The notes: generated by a model not told the origin, from the sequence alone. DNA of 64,000 bases from Effusibacillus consociatus (GCF_042652925.1 NZ_JBHSHC010000006.1:40445-104444); one strand, 5' to 3'; positions 51,377-61,009 are shown, numbered from the stretch's first letter. Numbers and translations: made by a program.

Positions 51377-51405
51377 AATATAGAACTTCTCTTGCTATTA
51401 GTCAA
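51377..51405 (-). promoter_or_regulatory. Sigma-A promoter of gltX
   Basis: TTGACT, 17 nt, TATATT on the minus strand, overlapping the last codons of ispF. Transcripts from here would include palindromic copy C. Confidence 0.75.
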
Positions 51406-51877
51406 CCTTAACAAGCAATACAACCGCTTGTGCGGCAATTCCCTCTCCTCGTCCCGTAAAGCCCAATTTTTCAGTGGTGGTAGCTTTGACATTTACCTGA
51501 GACAGGTCCGCCTCCAATTCCTTGGCAATTACACCCCGCATTTCTTCAATGTAGGGGGCCAATTTTGGCTTTTGGGCAATTACCGTACAGTCAATATTTC
51601 CGAGCCTAAATCCTTTTTCTTTCACTATCCCCCAGACATGGCGAAGCAGTTCGACCGAATCGGCATCCCGATACCGTTCATCCGTGTCAGGGAAGTGCCT
51701 TCCGATATCTCCTTCCCCTATCGCCCCCAGCAGTGCATCTTTAACTGTATGCAGCAGAACATCCGCATCCGAATGACCAAGCAAACCCTTTTCATAAGGG
51801 ATCATTACACCCCCGATGATTAAAGGACGACCTTCCACCAATTGATGCACATCAAATCCGGTTCCAATCCGAAACAT
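51398..51877 (-). CDS. ispF: 2-C-methyl-D-erythritol 2,4-cyclodiphosphate synthase
   Basis: IspF closes the cyclodiphosphate ring in the MEP pathway of isoprenoid synthesis. The 159 residues begin MFRIGTGFDVHQLVEGRPLI with the metal ligands Asp and His (DVH), then GHSDADVLLHTVKDALLGAI and IDCTVIAQKPKL. It follows ispD by 12 nt in a two-gene unit. Confidence 0.97.
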   Translation of the reverse strand: MFRIGTGFDVHQLVEGRPLIIGGVMIPYEKGLLGHSDADVLLHTVKDALLGAIGEGDIGRHFPDTDERYRDADSVELLRHVWGIVKEKGFRLGNIDCTVIAQKPKLAPYIEEMRGVIAKELEADLSQVNVKATTTEKLGFTGRGEGIAAQAVVLLVKVD

Positions 51878-51889
51878 GTAATTCCCTCC

Positions 51890-52576
51890 CTATGCCTGTG
51901 GTGATCGAAGAAACGCTTCTGCAATGATTAAATCTTCCGGTGTGGTGATTTTGATATTCCGGTAGGAACCTTCGACAATTCTTACCGAATGGCCCGTCCA
52001 CTCCACCAAAGAGGCATCATCCGTGCTTCGATATCCACTCTCGCTTGCCTTCTTGTGGGACTCCCGAAGAAGTTTTGCCTGAAACGCTTGAGGTGTTTGG
52101 ACCGCGTAAAGAGCCTGTCGTGGGATTGTTTCAGCCACAAACCCGTTTTCAACTTTTTTAATCGTATCTTTTACGGGAGTCCCAATCGTTGCAGCGCCAT
52201 ATTCGGCCGCCGATTGAATCACCCGATCAATTTCCGCGGCATTTATAAATGGACGTGCTCCATCATGCACAAGAACCAGTTCAACCGAATCGTCCACCGC
52301 TTGCAAACCATTGCGAACCGAATCTTGTCGTTCCGGACCTCCCGCAGCATAACGGATTACACGCCGAATCCCATATTGATCCATCAAACTCTTGGCGTCG
52401 TCCAAATCTTCCTCCCCCACAACCAGCACAATTTCCTTAATCAGGGAGGACTCCTCCAACGCCCGTAATGTGCGAATGATCAGAGGGACTCCTGCTATCT
52501 CCATGTATGTCTTCTTGACATCGCTTTTCATTCGAGATCCGGTTCCCGCTGCCACCACAATCGCAGAAACTTTCAA
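51890..52576 (-). CDS. ispD: 2-C-methyl-D-erythritol 4-phosphate cytidylyltransferase
   Basis: IspD makes CDP-methylerythritol in the MEP pathway. The 228 residues start MKVSAIVVAAGTGSRMKSDV with the CTP-binding loop, and contain VLVHDGARPFINAAEID and TPVKDTIKKV, then RQALYAVQTPQAF. A terminator upstream separates it from the PIN/TRAM gene, and a decayed palindromic element lies in its leader. Confidence 0.97.
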   Translation of the reverse strand: MKVSAIVVAAGTGSRMKSDVKKTYMEIAGVPLIIRTLRALEESSLIKEIVLVVGEEDLDDAKSLMDQYGIRRVIRYAAGGPERQDSVRNGLQAVDDSVELVLVHDGARPFINAAEIDRVIQSAAEYGAATIGTPVKDTIKKVENGFVAETIPRQALYAVQTPQAFQAKLLRESHKKASESGYRSTDDASLVEWTGHSVRIVEGSYRNIKITTPEDLIIAEAFLRSPQA

Positions 52577-52612
52577 TTCGACACCCCCACCCCAGCAACA
52601 TATTCCCCAAGA

Positions 52613-52660
52613 TGTCGTCCATTAAAGTGACGAAGTCTCGCCCGATACATCTTTCCATAC
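52613..52660 (+). repeat. Decayed palindromic element, copy D
   Basis: GTCCATTAAAGTGACGAAG matches the left half of the element; the right half is only weakly recognisable (CCGATACATCTTTCCAT). It lies upstream of ispD. Confidence 0.45.
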
Positions 52661-52681
52661 CCCAAAAACAAATGAAAAAAC

Positions 52682-52705
52682 GGGTCTCACAAACCGATGA
52701 GACCC
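52682..52705 (-). terminator. Intrinsic terminator after yacL
   Basis: Perfect 8-bp stem GGGTCTCA / TGAGACCC with an 8-nt loop, followed on the minus strand by GTTTTTT. Confidence 0.88.
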
Positions 52706-52735
52706 AATCTGGTTCTACTCCAAAACTTTGCCCAG

Positions 52736-53821
52736 CTACAGAGCTTTTTCAAGAAGTTTTGGCTTTGCAAAAATCATCCGTCCAGCTGAAGTTTGCAGCA
52801 CACTGGTCACCATCACTTCCAGCCGTGTTCCGATGAATTCTTTTCCGCCTTCAACCACAATCATTGTGCCATCATCCAAATAACCGATACCCTGGCCGTA
52901 TTCCTTGCCATCTTTGATGACCTGCACCAGAATTTCTTCTCCAGGAAGCACCACCGGTTTCACCGCATTGGCCAGATCGTTGATATTCAAAACGTCTACT
53001 CCCTGAAGCTCACAGACTTTATTAAGGTTAAAATCATTGGTCACAACTTTTCCGTTGATCTGTTTCGCCAGCCGGATTAATTTGGAATCAACTTCTTGGA
53101 TGTCTTCGAAATCGATTTCCATAATGTTCACTTTAATTTTAAGCTCTTTCTGGATGCGGTTCAGAATATCCAACCCTCTGCGGCCGCGATTTCGTTTTAA
53201 TACATCGGACGAATCCGCGATATGCTGTAATTCCTCCAGTACGAAAGTAGGAATCACGAGGCTTCCGTCCAAAAATCCGGTCTTTACAATATCCGCAATC
53301 CGCCCGTCAATGATGACGCTTGTATCCAAGATCTTGGCGTCACCCAACTTGGCAGGATTTTTTTGTTTGTCCTTCCCGCCAAATCTGCCCGGGAAAAATG
53401 AGACCAGTTCTTCACGCTTGCTGTAACCGATTCGGAAACCGAGTATTCCAAGCAAAATACTGGCAAACGCCTGAACCACTTCACCTACCACCGGAATGTT
53501 GGTGATTGCAGGAGAAAGCAGGTAGGCAACGATCAGGCCGGCAACGGTTCCGACTATACCGGCAAACAAATCGGATAATGGAGCCCTTAAAAGCTTCTCT
53601 TCGAACCAACGAATTAAAGAGACGCTGTAGTTCACCACCCATGCAGTTGCAAGAATAAAGATGGCACCACCTAATGCAGCTCCAAAAAAGGGGGATGTAA
53701 AAGGTTGATAATTCAACTGTATAAATTCAAAATGAATGAGTTCAAATAAGTTGGGTCCAAAGGTATAACCCAAAACCATACCAATCGTGGCAAAAAACAA
53801 ATGAACAATCCTTTTAATCAT
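52736..53821 (-). CDS. yacL: PIN/TRAM-domain membrane protein YacL
   Basis: A 361-residue protein with four N-terminal membrane segments (to about residue 133), a PIN nuclease-like domain beginning KILDTSVIIDGRIAD (Asp166, Asp172, Asp177) and a C-terminal TRAM RNA-binding domain (VLPGEEILVQVIKDGKEYGQ). The acidic PIN residues are present, so RNase activity is possible but not shown. Conserved Bacillales place between radA/disA and ispD. GGAGGTGAAGGG precedes the ATG. Confidence 0.92.
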   Translation of the reverse strand: MIKRIVHLFFATIGMVLGYTFGPNLFELIHFEFIQLNYQPFTSPFFGAALGGAIFILATAWVVNYSVSLIRWFEEKLLRAPLSDLFAGIVGTVAGLIVAYLLSPAITNIPVVGEVVQAFASILLGILGFRIGYSKREELVSFFPGRFGGKDKQKNPAKLGDAKILDTSVIIDGRIADIVKTGFLDGSLVIPTFVLEELQHIADSSDVLKRNRGRRGLDILNRIQKELKIKVNIMEIDFEDIQEVDSKLIRLAKQINGKVVTNDFNLNKVCELQGVDVLNINDLANAVKPVVLPGEEILVQVIKDGKEYGQGIGYLDDGTMIVVEGGKEFIGTRLEVMVTSVLQTSAGRMIFAKPKLLEKAL

Positions 53822-53841
53822 CCCTTCACCTCCTCATCTTA

Positions 53842-53904
53842 ATTATAGACAAAAATTAGCACTCCAAAAACACAATCTGCAGAAATTCAAGATGTTTTAT
53901 TATA
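53842..53904 (-). promoter_or_regulatory. Probable promoter region of yacL
   Basis: Two TATAAT -10 hexamers (53899-53904 and 53842-53847 on the minus strand) in AT-rich DNA, with only moderate -35 partners (TTTTCA at 16 nt for the first). The inner one lies too close to the ribosome site to be favoured. Confidence 0.4.
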
Positions 53905-54001
53905 GGACAAGAGTAACACATGAAAAAAGGGGAGTCAAATTTTAGAAATTTTAATGTTAACATAAATCATTCAATTTCGTCAATATTAATTACAAATTAA
54001 A

Positions 54002-54020
54002 ACAGCCCAGGAAGGGCTGT
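54002..54020 (-). terminator. Intrinsic terminator after pssA
   Basis: ACAGCCC / GGGCTGT stem with a short loop, followed on the minus strand by TTTTAATTTG. Confidence 0.8.
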
Positions 54021-54026
54021 AACGGC

Positions 54027-54755
54027 TTACATTTCAAATTTGGAATCATACGAATCCTGAACGATCACTTCACGTTTTTTCTTGCGGGAACTATAGTTTT
54101 TTTTTAATCCGTAAAGTGCATATAAAGCCAATGGCAGGAAAATGAGTTTGCTTGCCTGCTCAGGATAATAAACAAATACGAACGTTACAAACGCGGCTAA
54201 CACCGGAATAATCCAATAGGCCGCTCTGGGAATTCCAACTTTTTTGAAGTTCGGATATTTTATACGGGAGATCATGAGATAAGATAGCCCTACCATCGCA
54301 ATCGGAAGAAACACCCTGGAGGCCGGTATCAAATTATGATACAAAGCCATTGTAGCCAAGATCCCGCCAGCGGCAGTAATCGGAAGTCCGACAAAATAAT
54401 TCGGGTTGGTGGTCATCACATTAAAACGAGCCAATCGCAGAGCCCCACAAATTGGAAAGATGCTTGTGATCATCATGCCGATCCATCCGAGCTCATGCAG
54501 AATCACGCCGTACATGATGAAAGCGGGAGCTACCCCAAAGGAGATCACATCAGATAAGGAGTCCAATTCCCTCCCAAACTCACTGCATACGTCGAGAGCT
54601 CTGGCAATGCGGCCATCCAGCCCATCCAGCAGCATTCCGACAATCACCAGAATTGCGGCTAAACCAAATTCATCGTTAAAAGCCAAGATAATTGAGATGA
54701 TTCCAAGAAATAGATTTCCTATCGTAAAAGCGCTAGGGAGCGCTTTAACAAACAT
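54027..54755 (-). CDS. pssA: CDP-diacylglycerol-serine O-phosphatidyltransferase
   Basis: PssA makes phosphatidylserine, the precursor of phosphatidylethanolamine, in the membrane. The 242 residues are strongly hydrophobic and contain the full CDP-alcohol phosphotransferase signature DGx2ARx8Gx3Dx3D: Asp47-Gly48, Ala51-Arg52, Gly61, Asp65, Asp69. The SFGVAPAF and GALRLARFN stretches favour PssA over PgsA. The start follows AGGGGG. Unlike B. subtilis it is beside disA. Own promoter and terminator. Confidence 0.92.
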   Translation of the reverse strand: MFVKALPSAFTIGNLFLGIISIILAFNDEFGLAAILVIVGMLLDGLDGRIARALDVCSEFGRELDSLSDVISFGVAPAFIMYGVILHELGWIGMMITSIFPICGALRLARFNVMTTNPNYFVGLPITAAGGILATMALYHNLIPASRVFLPIAMVGLSYLMISRIKYPNFKKVGIPRAAYWIIPVLAAFVTFVFVYYPEQASKLIFLPLALYALYGLKKNYSSRKKKREVIVQDSYDSKFEM

Positions 54756-54827
54756 ATGGGTACCCCCTGTCAACACTGCCCCAAAAATAATTTTGTTGAC
54801 GCATCTTGCATTACTTGTATTCTATCC

Positions 54828-54856
54828 ATAATAACCAGATTAGATGTGCCTGTCAA
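54828..54856 (-). promoter_or_regulatory. Sigma-A promoter of pssA
   Basis: Consensus TTGACA, 17 nt, TATTAT on the minus strand, overlapping the 3' end of disA and about 70 nt upstream of pssA. Confidence 0.75.
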
Positions 54857-55916
54857 TGAACACCTGCTCTTGAATTCTGCGAAGTCCTTCCTTGATCGAC
54901 CTGGCGCGAACTTCCCCGATTCCCTCCACATCATCCAATTCTTCGATAGAAGCGCTTAGAATCCGAGTGATGCTTGAAAAATGCGACACCAAATTCTCGA
55001 TGACCGGATGCGGCAGGCGAGGGATTTTGGTCAGGATCCGATACCCGCGTGATGACACCGGTTCATCGGCAATATTCACATCGGTATTGTAGCCGAGAAC
55101 CCGGACAATCGCTTCCCCGTCGAGCAGATCATCCGCAGACAGAGAATGCAGTTCCGTCAGAATTTGATGGGGCGTCAACTCGGTCTCGCGGCAGAAATCC
55201 TTGACAAGCAAGTATGCCTCTTCGTCAACCTTCGACACCAACTCATCAAGCTGCATGGAGATAAGTCGGCCTTCTGTCCCTAGTTCTGTAATATATCGTC
55301 GAATTTCATTTTTTATGCGTAAAACCATCTCAATTCTTTGCATAACCATCGCAACTTCATGCAAAGTGACCAATTCTTCAAATTCCAAGGCGCTCAAATT
55401 TGTTAAGGATTGATCAAGTACCGCCTTATAACGTTCCAACGTATTGATCGCCTGATTGGCTTTTGAAAGAATTACGCTGATGTCCTTTAATGTATAACGA
55501 AAATTGGATTGATAGAGCGTGATCACATCGCGTCGCTGCGAAATGCAAATGACAAGCTGCCCGGTTTGCTTTGCTACCCGTTCCGCCGTACGGTGGCGTG
55601 TGCCTGTTTCAAAAGACGGGATGGATGAATCGGGGGTCAACTGGGCATTGGCGATCAAAATCCGTTTCATATCCTCACTTATAATAATGGCCCCATCCAT
55701 TTTGGCAAGCTCATATAAATTCGCGGGGGTAAATTCACAGTCAATATGAAATCCGCCATCTACGATTTTGTCGACCGTCTCCGTTTGTCCAACCACGATC
55801 AGTGCACCCGTCTTCGCCCGAAGCACGTTTTCCAGACCTTCCCGTAAACCGGTTCCTGGCGCGGTTACCCGTAACAGCTTGTTGATCGATGTGTCTTTTT
55901 TCATGTCCTCTCTCAT
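54840..55916 (-). CDS. disA: DNA integrity scanning diadenylate cyclase DisA
   Basis: DisA makes cyclic di-AMP and pauses at branched DNA, delaying sporulation when DNA is damaged. The 358 residues have the diadenylate cyclase domain with DGA at 74-76 and RHRT at 107-110, a helical linker, and a C-terminal helix-hairpin-helix DNA-binding domain (LDDVEGIGEVRARSIKEGL). The start MREDMKKDTSINK is 7 nt after GGGGGTGA, 4 nt beyond the radA stop. Confidence 0.97.
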   Translation of the reverse strand: MREDMKKDTSINKLLRVTAPGTGLREGLENVLRAKTGALIVVGQTETVDKIVDGGFHIDCEFTPANLYELAKMDGAIIISEDMKRILIANAQLTPDSSIPSFETGTRHRTAERVAKQTGQLVICISQRRDVITLYQSNFRYTLKDISVILSKANQAINTLERYKAVLDQSLTNLSALEFEELVTLHEVAMVMQRIEMVLRIKNEIRRYITELGTEGRLISMQLDELVSKVDEEAYLLVKDFCRETELTPHQILTELHSLSADDLLDGEAIVRVLGYNTDVNIADEPVSSRGYRILTKIPRLPHPVIENLVSHFSSITRILSASIEELDDVEGIGEVRARSIKEGLRRIQEQVFIDRHI

Positions 55917-55920
55917 ATGG

Positions 55921-57288
55921 TCACCCCCGGAACACAATTTGGAACGCCTGTTGTATACTATCGACACCTACTACCTCAATCCCTGCAGGAGGGGTCCAAC
56001 CTCTTAGATTCTTGGACGGAATAATGCATCGGGTAAACCCAAGTTTTTGTGCTTCTTTCACACGTTGTTCGATCCGGGAGACCCCCCGGATTTCGCCCGC
56101 AAGGCCCACCTCCCCGATAAACACATCATTGGGCCCCATTCCAGTATCTTTGAAGCTGGATGCGATTGCCAGAGCCACTCCCAGATCGACAGCCGGTTCA
56201 TCCAAGCGGACTCCGCCGACTACATTGATAAAAGCATCCTGGGCACCCACGTATAAACCCATCCGTTTCTCAAGTACCGCCATGATCATCGATACCCGAT
56301 TATGATCGATTCCGTTGGCATGTCTGCGAGGGTTTCCGAAAGCAGTCGGACTTACCAACGCCTGGATTTCCACCAAAACGGGGCGCGTGCCTTCAACAGA
56401 TGCTACAACCGCGGAGCCTGGTGCCCCTTGCGAACGTTCTGACAAAAACATTTCGGAGGGATTCCCTACTTCGACAAGTCCTTCTTCCCGCATTTCAAAA
56501 ATGCCGATCTCGTTTGTGGAACCGAAACGATTCTTTACCGAACGCAAAATCCGATAAGTATGATGGCGTTCCCCCTCAAAATAAAGAACGGCATCCACCA
56601 TATGCTCCAGCATCCTCGGACCGGCAATGGCACCTTCTTTGGTTACATGGCCCACAATAAACGTGGCGATGCCCGATGTTTTCGCAATGCGCAATAAATG
56701 CCCCGTACACTCCCGCACTTGTCCGACAGATCCCGGCGTAGTCCCGACTGCCGGATGAAAAATGGTCTGAATGGAATCGATGATGAGAAAATCCGGCTTC
56801 ACAGCGGCAATTTGCGCTTCAATCCGGGTAAGGTCGGTTTCGGATAAAATCAAAAGGTTCGGCGTCAGGATATTCAGCCGATCCGCACGGATTTTAATCT
56901 GTTGAGCCGATTCCTCACCGGAGACATATAACACTTTAAGTCCCTTTACCGCCAATTGAGAAGACGTTTGCAGCAAAAGGGTCGATTTTCCGATTCCGGG
57001 GTCTCCACCGACCAGAACAAGGGAACCGCCAACTATTCCTCCCCCCAGCACCCGATCTGTCTCTGACGATCCCGTTAATACCCGAGGTTCCTGTGATATA
57101 TCAATCGCATCGATGCTTTCCGCCTTCGAATCGTTTGCTGACAAACCTGACGGTATGCCTGCTCTAGCCGGACGCTCGACTTCTTCTACCATCCGGTTCC
57201 AAGTGTGACACCCGGGACATTTGCCCATCCATTTGAGGCTTTCAAAGCCGCATTCTTGACACACAAATTTGATCTTTGCTTTGGCCAT
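55921..57288 (-). CDS. radA: DNA repair protein RadA (Sms)
   Basis: RadA is a RecA-like helicase that promotes branch migration in recombination and, in B. subtilis, works with DisA. The 455 residues begin with a zinc finger (Cys10, Cys13, Cys24, Cys27), then Walker A GGDPGIGKST at 94-103, the RadA-specific KNRFG motif, and a C-terminal Lon-protease-like domain. It precedes disA by 4 nt. Confidence 0.98.
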   Translation of the reverse strand: MAKAKIKFVCQECGFESLKWMGKCPGCHTWNRMVEEVERPARAGIPSGLSANDSKAESIDAIDISQEPRVLTGSSETDRVLGGGIVGGSLVLVGGDPGIGKSTLLLQTSSQLAVKGLKVLYVSGEESAQQIKIRADRLNILTPNLLILSETDLTRIEAQIAAVKPDFLIIDSIQTIFHPAVGTTPGSVGQVRECTGHLLRIAKTSGIATFIVGHVTKEGAIAGPRMLEHMVDAVLYFEGERHHTYRILRSVKNRFGSTNEIGIFEMREEGLVEVGNPSEMFLSERSQGAPGSAVVASVEGTRPVLVEIQALVSPTAFGNPRRHANGIDHNRVSMIMAVLEKRMGLYVGAQDAFINVVGGVRLDEPAVDLGVALAIASSFKDTGMGPNDVFIGEVGLAGEIRGVSRIEQRVKEAQKLGFTRCIIPSKNLRGWTPPAGIEVVGVDSIQQAFQIVFRG

Positions 57289-57392
57289 TGCTTCTCTGGT
57301 TTCTCCCGTTCACATAAAATAATTGCGATCTTACATACACGTATATGTACTCGCCAGTCATCTGGTACCTTGCGGGCTTCCTCTTAGCATTA

Positions 57393-57425
57393 ATTATACC
57401 ATAGCCTGTTTGTCGGATAACAAAA
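57393..57425 (-). promoter_or_regulatory. Extended -10 promoter of radA
   Basis: TATGGTATAAT gives a consensus -10 with extended TG on the minus strand; the -35 is weak (TTGTTA at 19 nt). It lies between the clpC terminator and radA. Confidence 0.6.
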
Positions 57426-57426
57426 A

Positions 57427-57452
57427 AGAGAACGGCCAAAGGCACGTTCTCT
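57427..57452 (-). terminator. Intrinsic terminator after clpC
   Basis: AGAGAACG-GCC pairs with GGC-A-CGTTCTCT around AAA, followed by T6 on the minus strand. It closes the ctsR operon. Confidence 0.88.
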
Positions 57453-57464
57453 TCGCAGCCGGAC

Positions 57465-59900
57465 TTATACCTCCGCCGGATAATGCTCCATTTTGGTCAC
57501 TTTTAACCGATCGCCTTCCACATCGATCTTCACGCGGTCTCCGCGTTGGATCGATCCCGTAAGCAGTGCTTCCGACAGGTTATCCTCGATATGACGCTGG
57601 ATTGCGCGCTTGAGCGGCCGGGCACCGTATGTCGGATCGAATCCTTCTTTCGCCAGGAAAGATTTTGCTTCCTCCGACAACAGGAAATCGATGTCATGTT
57701 CCTTCAAGCGCTTGCGAAGATCGTCGGCCATCAGGTTGACGATCTCTTTGATATGTTCTTCCGCCAACGGATGGAAGACAATGATCTCGTCAATCCGATT
57801 GAGGAATTCCGGACGGAATTGCTTTTTTAACTCGTCCATGACTTTATCCTTCATATCGATGTAGTCCGCTTCTTTTGTTGCGGTAAAGCCCAAGGCGCCG
57901 CCTTTACGGATGGTTTGGGCACCCACGTTGGATGTCATGATCACAATCGTATTGCGGAAGTCTACCGTTCTGCCCTTCGCATCGGTGAGTCGTCCGTCGT
58001 CCAACAATTGAAGCAGCACGTTGAATACTTCCGGATGCGCCTTTTCAATCTCATCCAACAGCACTACAGAATAAGGTTTACGGCGCACTGCTTCTGTCAA
58101 CTGCCCGCCTTCCTCATATCCGACATATCCCGGAGGGGCTCCAACCAGGCGCGAGGTGGTGTGTCGCTCCATATACTCGGACATGTCGATTCGAATCATG
58201 GCGTTTTCATCACCAAACATCGCTTCCGCGAGAGCTCTGGCCAATTCGGTTTTTCCGACACCTGTCGGTCCGAGGAAGATGAAGGATCCAATCGGGCGCT
58301 TTGGATCTTTAAGACCGGCACGAGCTCGGCGAACTGCACGGGAGATTGCTTTAACTGCCTCTTCCTGTCCGATCACCCGGTTATGCAGGATTTCTTCCAT
58401 ATTCATCAGCCGCTCGCTCTCTTCTTCCGCAAGCTTCCGAACCGGAATCCCCGTCCACATTGCTACAATATCTGCAATGTCTTCAGATGTTACAACCGTG
58501 TCTTTTTTCACTTGGTTTTGCTGCCATTCAAGTTTGCGGGATTCCAGCTCTTCCCGGAGCTTTTGCTCTTTGTCACGCAGAGAGGCCGCTTTTTCAAACT
58601 CTTGGCCCTGCACGGCAGATTCCTTCTCGAATCGGACTTCCTCAAGTCTTTCTTCCAACTCTTTCAAATTTGGCGGCTGTGTATGAGTGCGGAGCCTTAC
58701 CCGGGATGCTGCTTCATCAATCAGATCAATCGCTTTATCAGGCAGGAAGCGGTCAGTAATATAACGGTCGGACAGACGAACCGCAGCTTCCAATGCCTCG
58801 TCGGAGATTTTGACGCGATGGTGAGCTTCATATCGGTCACGCAGACCGTGGAGGATTTGAATTGCATCTTCCACGTTTGGCTGATCGACCATAATCGGCT
58901 GGAATCTTCGCTCCAAGGCCGCATCTTTTTCGATGTGTTTGCGATATTCATCCAAAGTGGTCGCGCCAATGCATTGAAGCTCTCCGCGTGCCAGTGCGGG
59001 TTTCAGAATGTTGGAAGCGTCGATCGCTCCTTCCGCACCACCAGCACCAATCAAAGTATGCAATTCGTCGATAAACAGAATGATGTTTCCGGCCTGGCGA
59101 ATTTCATCCATGATCTTTTTCAGTCGGTCTTCAAATTCGCCGCGGTATTTTGTTCCCGCTACAACCGTCCCCATGTCGAGCACCATAACACGCTTGTTGC
59201 GGAGAGTTTCCGGGATCTCGTTTTCCACAATGCGTTGTGCCAGTCCTTCTGCTATGGCCGTTTTCCCGACACCGGGTTCACCGATCAGCACCGGGTTATT
59301 TTTGGTTCGACGGGACAATACCTGAATGACGCGTTCAATTTCTTTTGCCCGACCGATAACCGGATCCAATTTCCCATCTCGGGCCATATTCGTCAGATCA
59401 CGGGCAAGCGAGTCTAACGTCGGAGTATTTGCGTTTTGCGGAGACTCCTGATTGTTATCGTTCACGTCGCCTCCCAGCAATTGCAGAACTTGCTGTCGGG
59501 CTTTGTTCAGGGATACCCCCAAATTCGACAGGACACGTGCGGCAACTCCTTCGCCTTCACGAATCAGCCCCAGCAAAATATGCTCGGTTCCAACATAGTT
59601 ATGCCCGAGTTTGCGCGCCTCATCAATCGACAATTCAATTACTTTCTTCGCGCGTGGAGTATAAGCCATGCCGCCTGTTTGTCCTTGACCGCGCCCAATG
59701 ATTTTTTCCACTTCTTTTTGGACTTTGTCACTGGATAATCCCAGGCTGACCAAAGCTTTTGCGGCAATTCCTTCGCCCTCCCGTACAAGACCAAGAAGAA
59801 TATGCTCTGTGCCTACACCCGAATGCCCCAAACGGCTTGCTTCTTCCTGAGCCAAGGCCAATACTTTTTGTGCACGTTCAGTAAATCGTCCAAACATCAT
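57465..59900 (-). CDS. clpC: ATP-dependent protease ATPase subunit ClpC
   Basis: ClpC unfolds substrates for ClpP, including proteins marked by arginine phosphorylation, and needs adaptors such as McsB or MecA. The 811 residues have a duplicated N-terminal domain (FTERAQKVLALAQEEA and FTPRAKK-like copy), Walker A GEPGVGKT at 207-214, a middle coiled-coil domain, second Walker A GPTGVGKT, and the Clp C-terminal domain. Last gene of the ctsR operon. Confidence 0.99.
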   Translation of the reverse strand: MMFGRFTERAQKVLALAQEEASRLGHSGVGTEHILLGLVREGEGIAAKALVSLGLSSDKVQKEVEKIIGRGQGQTGGMAYTPRAKKVIELSIDEARKLGHNYVGTEHILLGLIREGEGVAARVLSNLGVSLNKARQQVLQLLGGDVNDNNQESPQNANTPTLDSLARDLTNMARDGKLDPVIGRAKEIERVIQVLSRRTKNNPVLIGEPGVGKTAIAEGLAQRIVENEIPETLRNKRVMVLDMGTVVAGTKYRGEFEDRLKKIMDEIRQAGNIILFIDELHTLIGAGGAEGAIDASNILKPALARGELQCIGATTLDEYRKHIEKDAALERRFQPIMVDQPNVEDAIQILHGLRDRYEAHHRVKISDEALEAAVRLSDRYITDRFLPDKAIDLIDEAASRVRLRTHTQPPNLKELEERLEEVRFEKESAVQGQEFEKAASLRDKEQKLREELESRKLEWQQNQVKKDTVVTSEDIADIVAMWTGIPVRKLAEEESERLMNMEEILHNRVIGQEEAVKAISRAVRRARAGLKDPKRPIGSFIFLGPTGVGKTELARALAEAMFGDENAMIRIDMSEYMERHTTSRLVGAPPGYVGYEEGGQLTEAVRRKPYSVVLLDEIEKAHPEVFNVLLQLLDDGRLTDAKGRTVDFRNTIVIMTSNVGAQTIRKGGALGFTATKEADYIDMKDKVMDELKKQFRPEFLNRIDEIIVFHPLAEEHIKEIVNLMADDLRKRLKEHDIDFLLSEEAKSFLAKEGFDPTYGARPLKRAIQRHIEDNLSEALLTGSIQRGDRVKIDVEGDRLKVTKMEHYPAEV

Positions 59901-59927
59901 CTATACCACCCCTTTTACAAAATGTAT

Positions 59928-60998
59928 TTATTGTAAAGCAGAATCTGAACGCAAACGTTCCCTAATAATCGATGCCCGCCTCCAATCCCTTTCCCCGGGA
60001 GCCAATTCCTTTCCGGTTAACTTTTGCAAAAATGCGGGACGGGTCATAACCATCAATTCTTTTAGGATTCCTGCTGAAACACCCTTGATTAAGTGGAGGT
60101 CAATTCCAAGCTTAATGTCCGACAGCCTTTGCATCGATTCTTTAGATTCGATTTTTCTCGCATATGCCAAAATTCCGTAAGATCTCCATATGCGGTCTTC
60201 CAAAGCTTCCCTGTTCTCACGCAGCAATTGGTTGCGGGCAGCACGTTCATGTTCGAGTATCTGTTTGACAACCCCTTGGAGATTCTCAAGAATTTCATCT
60301 TCCGATTGTCCCAAAGTAATCTGATTCGACACCTGGAACAGATTGCCCGTCGCGTCGCTGCCTTCGCCGTAAAGCCCGCGAACAACCAAACCAACTTGAG
60401 AAATTGCAGATAAGATTCGGTTAATTTGATTGGTCAGTACAAGCCCGGGCAGATGCATCATTACGGAAGCCCGTATTCCGGTACCGACATTCGTTGGACA
60501 GGATGTCAAAAATCCATATTTTTCGTCAAATGCATAATCCAGTTTCATTTCTAGAATATCATCAATCCGGCTTGCTGACAGCCATGCATTGCGAACCTGA
60601 AATCCAGGGAAAATGCACTGAATCCGCAAATGATCTTCCTCATTGATCATGACCGAAACCGATTCGTTCCCCAATACGGCAAAAGCACTGCGCCTGTCCT
60701 CCTCAGCCAAAGCGGGAGATATAATGTGTTTTTCTACAAACACCTGCCGTTCAACGTCTGACAGTTCCCGGCTGCGGAACAATTCAAATTTCCCAATCCG
60801 CTGCATTTCAGGACTCGAAAGCGCTTTGCGAACTTCCTCCACAATCGCTTCCGCATCACTGTCCGTCAACAACACCGGAAACGGATACCGGGCAAGATTG
60901 CGTGCAATCCGAATACGCGTCGAAATTACTATATCTGATTCGGGCCCATCTTCCTTCATCCATGTGGGGCTTGTGTTAAGAAATTCATGAATGGACAT
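59928..60998 (-). CDS. mcsB: Protein arginine kinase McsB
   Basis: McsB phosphorylates arginine residues, inactivating CtsR and tagging proteins for ClpCP. The 356 residues show the phosphagen-kinase fold: nucleotide-binding STRIRIARN at 26-34, and the active-site stretch TSCPTNVGTGIRASVMMHLP with its conserved Cys. It is 11-12 nt from mcsA and 27 nt from clpC. Confidence 0.97.
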   Translation of the reverse strand: MSIHEFLNTSPTWMKEDGPESDIVISTRIRIARNLARYPFPVLLTDSDAEAIVEEVRKALSSPEMQRIGKFELFRSRELSDVERQVFVEKHIISPALAEEDRRSAFAVLGNESVSVMINEEDHLRIQCIFPGFQVRNAWLSASRIDDILEMKLDYAFDEKYGFLTSCPTNVGTGIRASVMMHLPGLVLTNQINRILSAISQVGLVVRGLYGEGSDATGNLFQVSNQITLGQSEDEILENLQGVVKQILEHERAARNQLLRENREALEDRIWRSYGILAYARKIESKESMQRLSDIKLGIDLHLIKGVSAGILKELMVMTRPAFLQKLTGKELAPGERDWRRASIIRERLRSDSALQ

Positions 60999-61009
60999 CT
61001 TGACACCCC

